Of a stretch of DNA of 64,000 bases, positions 9,534 to 18,001 are shown one piece after another. Source of the DNA: Halobacteroidaceae bacterium (lineage in GTDB: Bacteria; Bacillota; Halanaerobiia; B1SED10-174); assembly GCA_003551665.1 (NCBI GenBank), contig PUNE01000079.1:124001-188000 (forward strand), given 5' to 3'. The position numbers and the translations under genes are program-made. The notes beneath the pieces were generated by a model. It made no database searches, was not told where the DNA came from, and was given only the letters and a program-made list of their open reading frames with translations. Position 1 is the stretch's first letter. Each line of letters opens with the position of its first letter.

Positions 9534-11030
9534 TTACTGCTGGAAAAGGGCCCGCGCGGAAAACTCAGCCAGAACCAGAGGCAGGTTAACCGGCAGAATA
9601 TTAAATATTACCAGGCTCACAGCCAGGATTAAAATTGGAATCAGCATACTTGCCTTTACTTCATCATAACGCAGCATATCTCCATAAAGAACAGTTCCTT
9701 CCTCCGGCTTTCGGAAATAGGCAAGGATAACAATCGGCAGATAGTAAAGAGCATTCAGCATACTGCTGATCAAAAGGACAACAGCATAACCCGGCTGCCC
9801 GGCGTCAAGAGCACCAAGTGCCAGGGCCCATTTGCTAACAAACCCATTTAAGGGTGGTATTCCAATCATTGCCAGGGCGGCAAGAGTAAAGGCCCCCATG
9901 GTATAGGGCATTTTTCTCCCCACTCCTGCCATCTGACTCACATACTTGATTCCCGTCTTGGTTATGATTGCACCTGCAGTTAAAAAGAGTGTACTTTTGA
10001 TGGTGGCGTGGCTGACAATGTGAAAAACATCACCAGCTAGTCCGCGTTCAGTCAGCAGGGCTCCACCCATAAGAATATAGCCAATCTGACTGATACTGGA
10101 ATAAGCAAGGCGCCGTTTCAGGTTATCCTGAACCAGGGCAGCAAGAGAACCATAGAGGGTAGTAATTGCGGCAAAAATAAGGAGAATGGTTGGCCATCCT
10201 GTATCCTGCATCATCTCCAGACCATAAACATTATAGGTTACCCGAATAATTCCGTAGGCCCCTGTTTTAATCAAAATTCCAGAAAGAAGGGCACTGGCCG
10301 GGGAGGGGGCAACAGGGTGAGCAGCAGGCAACCAGGTGTGGAGCGGGAAAAGACCCGCCTTGAAACCAAAACCAATAATAAAAGCAACAAAGGCAATCAG
10401 GGAGACTACATTCGCTTCGGGTATGATACCCAGGGATCCCAGGTCATGAGTTCCAGCAAGCTGGTAAGTAATTATTACCCCGGTAAAAACAAGGATACCA
10501 CTGAGAATTGTTACCATCAAATACCGGGAACCTGCCTTAAACGCCTCAGGAGTTTCAGCATGAATAACAAAAAGGTAACCGGAAAAAGCCATAACCTCGT
10601 AAAAAAGGAAGAAGGTATAAAGGTTCCCCGCCAGGAAAACCCCCAGCGAACCAGCGAGAATAAAAATGTGAACCGGGAAATAGCGGTTGGGAGAATGGTC
10701 ATCCTTCAGGTATTGCATGCAATAAATTGAGGCCAGAAGCCAAACTCCTGCAGCGACAACCCCAATCAGAAAACTCAGGGTATCAACCCTGAAGGTAATA
10801 GTAAAGGGGTACATGGCTACAAGGTAATTAACAACCAGTATTCTGCCTTGCAGAACATAATAACCCAAAAAAGCCATTAGTGCAAAGGTAAGAGCGGTGC
10901 CGGTTATGAAAATCCAGTTGCGAAGCAAAAAAGATCTTTTTTGGAAAATCCCCACCAAGGCAGTGAAAATTATTGGAATTAAAACCACCAATCCAGGTAA
11001 ATGCGAATATGTTTCTACTCCCTGTACCAT
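9534..11030 (-). CDS. NuoN/MrpD-type antiporter-like subunit
   Basis: A 498-residue multi-spanning protein of the proton-conducting antiporter family (Proton_antipo_M). The key charges are visible: Glu in FFLFYEVMAFSGY (TM5), Lys in GFGFKAGLFPLHTW (TM7) and Lys in SGILIKTGAYG (TM8). It would supply one of three ion channels of the Mrp-like complex. The gene lies between mrpD and the 806-residue subunit, all on one strand. It cannot be told from sequence alone whether it is closer to MrpA's first half, to MrpD or to NuoN; I call the family only. Confidence 0.85.
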   Translation of the reverse strand: MVQGVETYSHLPGLVVLIPIIFTALVGIFQKRSFLLRNWIFITGTALTFALMAFLGYYVLQGRILVVNYLVAMYPFTITFRVDTLSFLIGVVAAGVWLLASIYCMQYLKDDHSPNRYFPVHIFILAGSLGVFLAGNLYTFFLFYEVMAFSGYLFVIHAETPEAFKAGSRYLMVTILSGILVFTGVIITYQLAGTHDLGSLGIIPEANVVSLIAFVAFIIGFGFKAGLFPLHTWLPAAHPVAPSPASALLSGILIKTGAYGIIRVTYNVYGLEMMQDTGWPTILLIFAAITTLYGSLAALVQDNLKRRLAYSSISQIGYILMGGALLTERGLAGDVFHIVSHATIKSTLFLTAGAIITKTGIKYVSQMAGVGRKMPYTMGAFTLAALAMIGIPPLNGFVSKWALALGALDAGQPGYAVVLLISSMLNALYYLPIVILAYFRKPEEGTVLYGDMLRYDEVKASMLIPILILAVSLVIFNILPVNLPLVLAEFSARALFQQ

Positions 11031-11065
11031 CCCAGTTGCCTCCTCCTGTTAATTCATAGTGTTTT

Positions 11066-12556
11066 TTATTGACCCAACAGGTGCTGGGCCGCGTCTGCAG
11101 CAATTTGCAGCGGAACAAAAGGCAATAAACCAAGAATTATTATCCCGGCTGCCAGAACTACAATTGGTAAAATAAGCGTAATTGGCGCTTTATCAATAAC
11201 GGTTTCTTTCTGGGAATCTCCTCCCAGAAAAGCTTTAATCAGTACCGGAAGGTAATAAAGCCCATTTAAAAGACTGCTTAGTATTATAACAAGCAGGTAC
11301 ATCAACCCTGCCAGCCCCCCGTATTCCAGGGCCCCCAGACTAATATACCACTTGCTAATGAACCCGTTAAGCATGGGAATCCCAACCATTGCAAAAGCCC
11401 CGATCCCAAAACAGATCATGGTAATGGGGTATTCTTTACCCACTCCTCCCAGATCATCAATATGACTCGTTTTTTTCTGATAAATAATTACCCCACAGCA
11501 GAGGAACATCATCGATTTTATTAAAGCGTGGTTAAGGATGTGGAGTACCGCTCCAGTTACACTAAAACCGGTAACCAGGCTCAAACCGAGGAAAATGTAG
11601 CCAATCTGGGCGACACTGGAATAAGCAACCAGGCGCTTGATGTCTTTTTGATAAAGGGCCATTATTGACCCCATTATAATCCCCGCAACAGCCATTACCT
11701 TGAGTATTGTGAAGAGGGGAGTGGTAGCAAGCATGTCAATCCCATACAAATTAAAGAGAACCCTGGTTAACCCCACGATATATGCTTTTGCAGCCAGCCC
11801 TGCCAGCAATGCACTTGACGGCGAAGGTGCCGATGTATAAGCATCAGGCAACCATACGTGCAGTGGAAAAAGAGCCGCCTTGACACCAAAACCAACTATG
11901 AAAAAGGCCTGGGCCAGAAGAGCTACTCGAGGATATTCCTGGATTACAGCTAAAATCTCCTGCCCGGCAAAGGTCATATTTAAATGGCCTGTGATCATAT
12001 AAATCAAAGCAATTCCAAAAAGAATTGGGCCCGAACCAAGAGCAATCATAATCAGGTACTTAAAACCAGCTTCAACTGAAAGGCGGTCATTGCGAATGGC
12101 AACCAGAGCAGGCCCGCAGAGCGAAACAATCTCTACCATTACATACATGTTGAAAAGGTCATTGGTTATAACCATACCAATCATGGCTCCGGCAATCAAC
12201 AAAACCAGAGTATAAAACCAGCCCCGGAGGGAATAGGTAATTTCTCTCTGGATGTCACGCCAGGCAAAAATCAGGACCAGAAAACCAATCCCGGTAATTA
12301 TCACGGCCATGTAAGCACCCAGAAGATCTGCCACGATTTCTATCCCCCAGGGAGGAGCCCAGTTTCCAAGGTGATAGTGGATGTTTCCCTCTCGAACTAC
12401 CCGGAAAAGCAAAATTATGGAAAAAACCTGGGAAAGCCCCATCAAGAAAAGGGATACATATGGTATTAGCTGGTTCCGAAAACGGCCCAAAATGGGCATA
12501 AGAAAAGAACCCAAAAGGAGCTGGACCACGATAAGGACCGGCAACTGGTATATCAT
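11066..12556 (-). CDS. mrpD: Mrp Na+/H+ antiporter subunit D
   Basis: Antiporter-like subunit of 496 residues, the normal MrpD length. It has the TM5 Glu in MYVMVEIVSLCGPAL, the TM7 Lys in GFGVKAALFPLHVWLPDAY and the TM8 Lys in LAGLAAKAYIVG. It follows mrpC with a 4-base overlap, the classic MrpC-MrpD order, which supports this assignment over NuoN. Mrp complexes exchange Na+ for H+ and support life at high salt or high pH. Two more antiporter-like subunits lie downstream. Confidence 0.92.
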   Translation of the reverse strand: MIYQLPVLIVVQLLLGSFLMPILGRFRNQLIPYVSLFLMGLSQVFSIILLFRVVREGNIHYHLGNWAPPWGIEIVADLLGAYMAVIITGIGFLVLIFAWRDIQREITYSLRGWFYTLVLLIAGAMIGMVITNDLFNMYVMVEIVSLCGPALVAIRNDRLSVEAGFKYLIMIALGSGPILFGIALIYMITGHLNMTFAGQEILAVIQEYPRVALLAQAFFIVGFGVKAALFPLHVWLPDAYTSAPSPSSALLAGLAAKAYIVGLTRVLFNLYGIDMLATTPLFTILKVMAVAGIIMGSIMALYQKDIKRLVAYSSVAQIGYIFLGLSLVTGFSVTGAVLHILNHALIKSMMFLCCGVIIYQKKTSHIDDLGGVGKEYPITMICFGIGAFAMVGIPMLNGFISKWYISLGALEYGGLAGLMYLLVIILSSLLNGLYYLPVLIKAFLGGDSQKETVIDKAPITLILPIVVLAAGIIILGLLPFVPLQIAADAAQHLLGQ

Positions 12557-12930
12557 TCTTTTTCTCCTCGCAACATCACTATTTCATCAGCATCAAGGGT
12601 CCCATAAAACTGGTATAATTTCACCATTAAAGCCAGGGCAAAGGCGGTTATGCTTACCGAAACAACAATCCCTGTAAGTATTAAAGCTGAAGGGAGGGGA
12701 TTCATGTAAGGACCACCCTCTGCTCCCCGTCCCATAATTGGAGCCTGCCCACCTTCAACATAGCCCACAGCAACAAAGAAAAGGAAAATTGAGGTTTCCA
12801 TTATATTAATCCCAATTATTTTCTTCAAAATATTGGAGTGGCTGAGGGTAGTATAAAAACCAACCATAAAGAGAAGCAGGGCATAATAAAAGAAATAATT
12901 CTGGCCCAGGGCGGTTATTGCTTCGGCCAT
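12553..12930 (-). CDS. mrpC: Mrp Na+/H+ antiporter subunit C (NuoK-like)
   Basis: Small NuoK-like subunit of 125 residues with three hydrophobic helices: FFYYALLLFMVGFYTTL, IMETSIFLFFVAVGYVE and a third around ALILTGIVVSVSITAFALALMV written here only in part. The Glu in the IMETSIFLFF helix is the conserved NuoK-type charge. The ALILTGIVV motif is typical of MrpC. It overlaps mrpD by 4 bases and begins one base after the mrpB stop, so translation is probably coupled. Confidence 0.92.
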   Translation of the reverse strand: MAEAITALGQNYFFYYALLLFMVGFYTTLSHSNILKKIIGINIMETSIFLFFVAVGYVEGGQAPIMGRGAEGGPYMNPLPSALILTGIVVSVSITAFALALMVKLYQFYGTLDADEIVMLRGEKE

Positions 12931-12931
12931 T

Positions 12932-13363
12932 TTAATCCTCCTCGACCAACGAATAGTAAAGACTTACGACGGTAACTGCAACTTTTATTCCAATCCCGAA
13001 AGAAAGCAGGGGTATAAGCCCTCCGCTAATCAAATAACCCGGGGTACCCAGAGGAATACCGATCTGTCCGTTGGTTAGAAAATTTCCACCGACCAGAACT
13101 CCTAATAATCCCAGGGCAACATACCAGATAGCTCCCAAACTTTCAAATAAAGATGCCCTTTCGTGGGAAAGCTTTTCCAGGCCCTGGGAAGCATCAAAGG
13201 TTAAAGCATACAAAACCATGCTGGCAGCAACGATTGTTCCCCCGGCAAATCCACCCCCGGGGCTCAGATGACCGGCGGTAATAACATAAAAGCCATAAAC
13301 CTGAATAAAGGGAATAATGAACCTAACAACTATCTTCAGAATCAGGATTTCCTGCATCCTCAT
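12932..13363 (-). CDS. mrpB: Mrp Na+/H+ antiporter subunit B (MnhB domain)
   Basis: MnhB-domain protein of 143 residues with four predicted helices. The family hallmark HLSPGGGFAGG is present near residue 32, and FLTNGQIGIPLGTPGYL follows. It partners MrpA, C and D in the membrane. The coding region overlaps the end of the upstream MbhE-like gene by about 40 bases in another frame, so start choice matters: ATG 13363 or the ATG two codons later are both possible, and neither has a strong ribosome site. Confidence 0.9.
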   Translation of the reverse strand: MRMQEILILKIVVRFIIPFIQVYGFYVITAGHLSPGGGFAGGTIVAASMVLYALTFDASQGLEKLSHERASLFESLGAIWYVALGLLGVLVGGNFLTNGQIGIPLGTPGYLISGGLIPLLSFGIGIKVAVTVVSLYYSLVEED

Positions 13364-13679
13364 CTTGCAAGCCCCTTTCCCTGTCCTCAGGACAAATAAC
13401 TCCCAGGCGCAATCTATTCAGGACGGTAAGTACTGCAGCAATAGCAGCAAAAAGGACAGTTACTTCACCAAGGGTATCATAGGCCCGGTAGTCAGTAATA
13501 ATAGCAGTAACTATATTCTGGGCCCCGGTTTCCCGGACTCCCTGTGTCAGGTACCGCTCACTTACTACATTATGAACAGGATTATTGATATCACCAAAAG
13601 GGGGCATTTCAGCTACTACAAGCAGCAAAGCGGCTCCCAGAACAAGGGTTAGGAAAACAGGGATAATCTGCCGCATCAT
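13323..13679 (-). CDS. MbhE-like subunit (split MrpA C-terminal part)
   Basis: A 118-residue protein matching the MbhE/MrpB-N-terminal type segment that in many Mrp systems is part of MrpA. An N-terminal helix (IIPVFLTLVLGAALLLVV) is followed by an exported loop with YLTQGVRETGAQNIVTAI, and then DYRAYDTLGEVTVLFAAIA, the family signature. A hydrophilic acidic tail ends it. It overlaps its upstream neighbour by 4 bases and mrpB by 41. Having this piece as a separate gene is the group 2 / Mbh-like arrangement rather than a broken gene, since the ends and ribosome sites are ordered. Confidence 0.85.
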   Translation of the reverse strand: MMRQIIPVFLTLVLGAALLLVVAEMPPFGDINNPVHNVVSERYLTQGVRETGAQNIVTAIITDYRAYDTLGEVTVLFAAIAAVLTVLNRLRLGVICPEDRERGLQDEDAGNPDSEDSC

Positions 13680-13912
13680 TCATACCTCCCCGTCTTACTT
13701 ATGGTTGCAATCATCAGGATTGTGGTTACACCTGCACCCAGGGCTGCTTCCGTAATTGCCACATCAGGGGCCCCCAGTTGAAGCCAGATTATTGCCATCA
13801 AAAGACTGTATGCAGCGTAAATTATAACGGCGCCAAGTAAATCCCTTGTCCGAACAGCTGCCAGAGCACAGAGAACCAGGATGCTTAATAACAGCAGGTC
13901 AAGTATGGCCAT
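13676..13912 (-). CDS. MbhD-like subunit (DUF4040; split MrpA C-terminal part)
   Basis: A 78-residue protein with two to three helices and the conserved GAPDVAITEAALGAGVTT motif, corresponding to the MbhD/NuoJ-like region otherwise fused at the end of MrpA. The Glu in the ITEAALG helix is the conserved charge thought to matter for ion transfer. It starts at the stop of mrpG (one-base overlap) and overlaps the MbhE-like gene by 4 bases. Confidence 0.87.
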   Translation of the reverse strand: MAILDLLLLSILVLCALAAVRTRDLLGAVIIYAAYSLLMAIIWLQLGAPDVAITEAALGAGVTTILMIATISKTGRYE

Positions 13913-14232
13913 TATTTTTCACCGCCCTTTTGCCTGGCAAGCTGCCCTGTCCAATCTACAATGGTGTCATAGGAAGCACGGGCAATTATGTGGCCAGCAG
14001 TAGGATTGGTAATCCAGATAAAAATAATCATAAATATTAGTTTGACTCCTGCGGAGGAAAGTCCTTCATACAATAACAAAGAACCAAGAACCAGGCCAAC
14101 CCCGAGGGTATCACTTTTTGTATTGGCGTGGAGGCGGCAAAAAACATCGGGAAGGCGCAATACCCCGATTGTTCCAACTGAAAAAAAGAATACCCCGGTG
14201 AATAATAAAACCAAGACGAAAATTTCCCGCAT
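13912..14232 (-). CDS. mrpG: Mrp Na+/H+ antiporter subunit G
   Basis: MnhG/PhaG-family membrane protein of 106 residues with three hydrophobic helices. The signature GVLRLPDVFCRLHANTKSDTLG is recognisable (residues about 23-44), as is the last-helix WITNPTAGHIIARAS. It is a core but non-channel subunit of the antiporter. It lies 12 bases after mrpF. Confidence 0.93.
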   Translation of the reverse strand: MREIFVLVLLFTGVFFFSVGTIGVLRLPDVFCRLHANTKSDTLGVGLVLGSLLLYEGLSSAGVKLIFMIIFIWITNPTAGHIIARASYDTIVDWTGQLARQKGGEK

Positions 14233-14244
14233 GTCCTGCTCCCC

Positions 14245-14508
14245 CTAAAGCCTTTTCAATTCAAGGTACTTGGCCACACAGATTGTTGCAGTGTAACCAA
14301 TCAGAGTATAAGTAATGGCCACATCCAGAAAAAGTTCTTCGTGGTACATAAAAGAAACCAGGGCCATAACTGCAATGGTCTTACTGGTAATCATATTTAT
14401 TGCCACAACACGATCTCCAGGAGTAGGACCAACTGCAGCCCGGTAAAGACAAAGAATAACGTTAACCATTAGCAAAATAGCTGCAATCAAAAATGCGGTT
14501 TCAGTCAT
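14245..14508 (-). CDS. mrpF: Mrp Na+/H+ antiporter subunit F
   Basis: MrpF/PhaF family, 87 residues with three helices. The conserved GPTPGDRVVAINMITSKTI segment after helix 1 and the FLDVAITYTLIGY segment in helix 3 identify it. The start overlaps the mrpE stop by 4 bases, which implies coupled translation. Confidence 0.94.
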   Translation of the reverse strand: MTETAFLIAAILLMVNVILCLYRAAVGPTPGDRVVAINMITSKTIAVMALVSFMYHEELFLDVAITYTLIGYTATICVAKYLELKRL

Positions 14509-14996
14509 TTTGATCTCCCCTCAAATTCCATGAGCGCTGCCTTAATAGGGCTTTCCTCAAAATGAACCATAAGTTCTTCGCTTAAGAAATGGATAAGGAC
14601 TTTTTCCCTGTCCACATCAATACTTAAAGTTCCCGGAGTTAGAGTAATTGAATTTCCCCATATAACCTGGGTTACTGGATAACGCATAACCTGTTTAACC
14701 TCCACAAACTGTGGGTTGATTTTCAGTTTGGGACTTAGGACAATCTGCACAACCTGAATATTGGCCTTAATTATCTCCTTTATTAAAATAAGCACAAACC
14801 GCAGGAAAAAAAATCCGCGGGCCAGAAATGGAGGCCTTTCCTCTTTAGTTATAATTTCTGGTGCCATAAAAATGGCAACAAAAAGGGCAAAAGAAAATCC
14901 CAGCACCAGATTAACCCAGTGCAGGCTCCAGGAAATAAGAAGCCAGAAAATGTACAGAATTATTGTCATTCCCAGGACATCCTTGGAAAAAATCAT
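14505..14996 (-). CDS. mrpE: Mrp Na+/H+ antiporter subunit E
   Basis: MnhE-family subunit of 163 residues. Two N-terminal helices are followed by a soluble part with the family motifs LTPGTLSIDVD and VHFLS. I start at ATG 14996 because GGAGG lies 9-13 bases upstream; a further in-frame ATG at 15020 would add 8 residues without a good ribosome site. It is the first gene of the ten-gene antiporter operon, behind the promoter at 15035-15063. Confidence 0.92.
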   Translation of the reverse strand: MIFSKDVLGMTIILYIFWLLISWSLHWVNLVLGFSFALFVAIFMAPEIITKEERPPFLARGFFFLRFVLILIKEIIKANIQVVQIVLSPKLKINPQFVEVKQVMRYPVTQVIWGNSITLTPGTLSIDVDREKVLIHFLSEELMVHFEESPIKAALMEFEGRSK

Positions 14997-15034
14997 GACC
15001 CTTAACCTCCAAAAATCCAATAAGTCCTCTTACT

Positions 15035-15063
15035 ATTTTATTGCAAATAAAACAATACTGCAA
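15035..15063 (-). promoter_or_regulatory. Promoter of the mrp operon
   Basis: On the minus strand, TTGCAG (15063-15058) and TAAAAT (15040-15035) are separated by 17 bases, about 40 bases before the mrpE start. It is the only good sigma-A-type match in this 280-base intergenic region. Confidence 0.7.
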
Positions 15064-15267
15064 CCAGAAACTTTTTCCCCAAATCAACCTTTTTAAAATC
15101 CCTTTTTAATCCCAGTAAACTGCCGGAAAACAACGAAAATTAACTCCAATCCGAAATTAAGGCCCTTCAATAACTTAAAGAGATTAATCTCAAAAATTTT
15201 GCCGCATCTTTTCCACAAGGATTCTCTCTTTTCTTTTTCTACTTTCTACCCTCGCCGTTATTAACCT

Positions 15268-15300
15268 GCAAAAAAGGAGGGGATAACCCCCTCCTTTTTT
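15268..15300 (-). terminator. Terminator after fdhA (bidirectional shape)
   Basis: GGAGGGG-ATAA-CCCCTCC forms a strong stem with A/T runs on both sides. On the minus strand it follows the fdhA stop directly (15299), and its T run completes a Rho-independent terminator, isolating the formate dehydrogenase operon from mrp. Confidence 0.85.
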
Positions 15301-17986
15301 ATTCAGCCTTTTTTATTTTCACTCCGCAGACCTTGAATTCAGGAATTTTCGCAACGGGATCCAGGACCGGATTGGTAAGGACGTTGGCAGCAGATTCACT
15401 GAAATGGAAGGTCATAAATATTACTTTTTCCGGGACTCTTTCTGTTGGATTGGCCCGGGCAGTAACCTCTCCTCGCCGGGAAGCAATAACCATCAGGTCA
15501 CCTTTTTCAAGTCCCAACCGCTCCGCATCATTGGGGTTGATTTCCACCATTTCTTCTGGATCAATTCCCGATAATCCAGAACTCCTCCGGCTAAGAGTTC
15601 CTGTATGGTAATGAGCCAGCTTCCGGCCTGTTGTTAACAGGAATGGATACTCCTCATCGGGAAGTTCTGCTGGGGGAATAAAGTCAATCCCGTGAAATTT
15701 TCCCTTCCCTCGCGGAAACTCCCCTTCATGCAGAAATTTGGTTCCAGGGTGATCCCGGCCGGGGCAGGGCCACTGAAGCCCCTCTTTTTCAATTCGCCCG
15801 TATTCGATGCCCCGGTAAGACGGGGTGAGTTCAGTCATCTCCTTAAATATTTCCTCGGGAGACTGGTAATCCCATTTATAACCAAGCCGGTGGGCAAGTT
15901 CAAGAATTATTTCCCAATCAGCACGGCTTCCCGCTAATGGGTTTATTCCCCTTCTGACTCTCTGAACCCGCCGTTCGGTATTGGTGAAGGTCCCTTCTTT
16001 TTCAGCAAAGGAAGCTCCCGGTAAAACAACATCAGCAAGCTCCGCCGTCTCACTCAGGAATATATCCTGAACGACAAGGAAATCCAGTGATGAAAGGGCT
16101 TTTTTGCTATGATTGCTGTCAGGTTCACTCAAAACCGGATTTTCTCCCATAATATATAGAGCCTTTATTTTTCCATTTTCTGCTGCTTCCATCATTTCCA
16201 TCATGGTGAGGCCGGGTGTTTCTCCAGGAATTTCTCCCCAGGCTTTAGCAAATTTTTCCGCTACCTCAGGATCACCCACTTTTTGGTATCCTGGATATAC
16301 ATTGGGCAATCCACCCATGTCGCAGGCCCCCTGGACATTGTTCTGCCCCCTTAGGGGATTCACTCCCGCATTGGGTTTTCCAAGGTTACCAGTCAGCATG
16401 GCCAGGTTGGCCAGAGTCAGGACATTATCAGTTCCCGAGATGTGCTGGGTGATTCCCATGGCATAAAGGATTGCAGATGCATCAGCTTCGGCATAAAGCC
16501 GGGCAGCTTCAATTATCTTTTCCTCGGGGACTCCGGTAATTTTACTGGCCAGTTCTGGGGTGAATTTGGCAACTGCTTCTTGCAATTCATCAAAACCTTC
16601 TGTCCTCTCTTCAACAAATTTACGATCCCACAAACCTTCTTTCAAGATAATATGGACCATCCCGTTGAGGAGAGCAACATCCGTCCCTGGCCTGTGCTGC
16701 ATCCAGATATCCGCATATTCGGCCAGTTCAATCATCCGGGGGTCAGCCACAATTATTTTGCTTCCCTCTCGGGCCGCCTTTTTAACTCGATAACTTATAA
16801 CCGGATGGGCTTCCGTGGTATTTGAACCAATAATAAAGATAACCGGAGCTTGTTCGATCTCAGCAATAGAATTGGTCATTGCTCCACTCCCAAATGCTGT
16901 AGCCAGACCGGCTACGGTAGCGGAGTGTCATAGGCGAGCGCAGTGATCAATATTATGGGTGGCAAGGGCTGTCCGAACAAATTTCTGAAAAAGGTAGTTT
17001 TCTTCGTTTGTACACTTGGCTGAGGTCAGGCCCCCCAGGGCTTCTCCACCAAACCCCTCCTTTATTTCCTTTAACCTTTGCGCAGTATAATCCAGGGCTT
17101 CTTCCCAGGTCGCCGGGACAAGTTTACCCTCTTTTCTGATCAAGGGAGAGGTTAATCGATCGGGATGGTGGATATAATCCCAGCCGAATTTTCCTTTTAC
17201 ACATAAATCCCCATAGTTTGGTTTGCAATCCTCGTACCCGTTGATACCAACCACCCGGCCGTCATTAATATTCAGTTCAATCTGACAACCAACTCCACAG
17301 TAGGCGCAGGTTGTTTTGACTTTTTCCAGCTCCCAGGGTCTCCCGGTAAAACGGTCCAGCTTGGGAACGAGAGCACCTACTGGACATAGTTCAACGCACA
17401 TACCACAAAAAACACAGGTAGACTCTTCAAGGGGAACGTTAAAGGGTGTAGCTATTTCCGAAGAAAAACCCCGGTTGGCAAAGTCTATGGCTCCCGCCTG
17501 GGGGATTTCGTGGCAGGCCCGTACGCATAATCCGCACTGGATACAGCGGTTATAATCCCTTTCAAAAAATGGGTTCTGATTATCCAGGGGGAATTCTCTT
17601 CGTTCGCCAGGGAAGGATGTTCTCTCAATCTCATAACGGTAGGCATAATCCTGAAGTCGACAGTTTCCATTTCTCTCACAGGCGAAACAGTCAACATCAT
17701 GAGAGGCAAGTAACAAGTCAAGAACCAGCTTGCGCGCTTCCACCACCCGGGGGGATTCAGTTTCTATTTCCATCCCCTCGTCCGCCTCCAGGGTACAGGA
17801 AGCAACAAGTTGCCCGGATTTTTTATCTTCAACCATACAAAGCCTGCAGGCTCCTGCTATTGCAACCCGGGGGTGATAACAAAGTGTGGGAACATCAACA
17901 CCGATTTGCTCACAGGCCTGGAGTAAAGATTTTCCTCTGTCAATCTTAACCTCCTGCCCGTTTATTTTCACAGTAATTTGCGCCAT
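15299..17986 (-). CDS. fdhA: NAD-linked formate dehydrogenase alpha subunit, selenocysteine-containing
   Basis: Catalytic Mo/W-pterin formate dehydrogenase, 895 residues including one UGA (16930-16928) read as selenocysteine 353. Domains in order: NuoG-like 2Fe-2S with C36, C47, C50 and C64; His-Cys Fe-S segment ([14 protein letters not shown]); two 4Fe-4S clusters ([22 protein letters not shown]); the pterin-proximal 4Fe-4S set starting CAYCGVGC; then DHCARL[20 protein letters not shown], where E. coli FdhF has CARV-Sec-HGPSVAG; and the dinucleotide-binding C-terminal domain. Without the UGA the frame splits into 352- and 526-residue pieces that join in frame with no gap in the homology. A SECIS hairpin follows the UGA. 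It is the last gene after NuoE- and NuoF-like partners, the layout of NADH/ferredoxin-dependent, possibly bifurcating, formate dehydrogenases. A nonsense-mutated pseudogene is the rejected alternative. Confidence 0.95.
16885..16930 (-). promoter_or_regulatory. Bacterial SECIS element for fdhA selenocysteine
   Basis: Directly after the UGA (16930-16928), CACUCC (16927-16922) pairs with GGAGUG (16890-16885). An upper stem GUAGCC (16915-16910) pairs with GGCUAC (16904-16899), closing a five-base apical loop GGUCU (16909-16905). The E. coli fdhF SECIS loop, as I recall it, also contains GGUCU, the part bound by SelB. The element lies inside the coding sequence, as in bacteria generally. Confidence 0.92.
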
Positions 17987-18001
17987 TTTTTTCCCCCCTC
18001 T

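Noticed and set aside
13323-13912. Broken MrpA gene
   Set aside because: The MbhD-like and MbhE-like pieces each have proper starts, stops and overlaps, matching the known split arrangement.
15299-17986. fdhA as two broken genes with a nonsense mutation
   Set aside because: The UGA is at the known Sec position, followed by a SECIS hairpin with the GGUCU loop, and both sides keep full homology.
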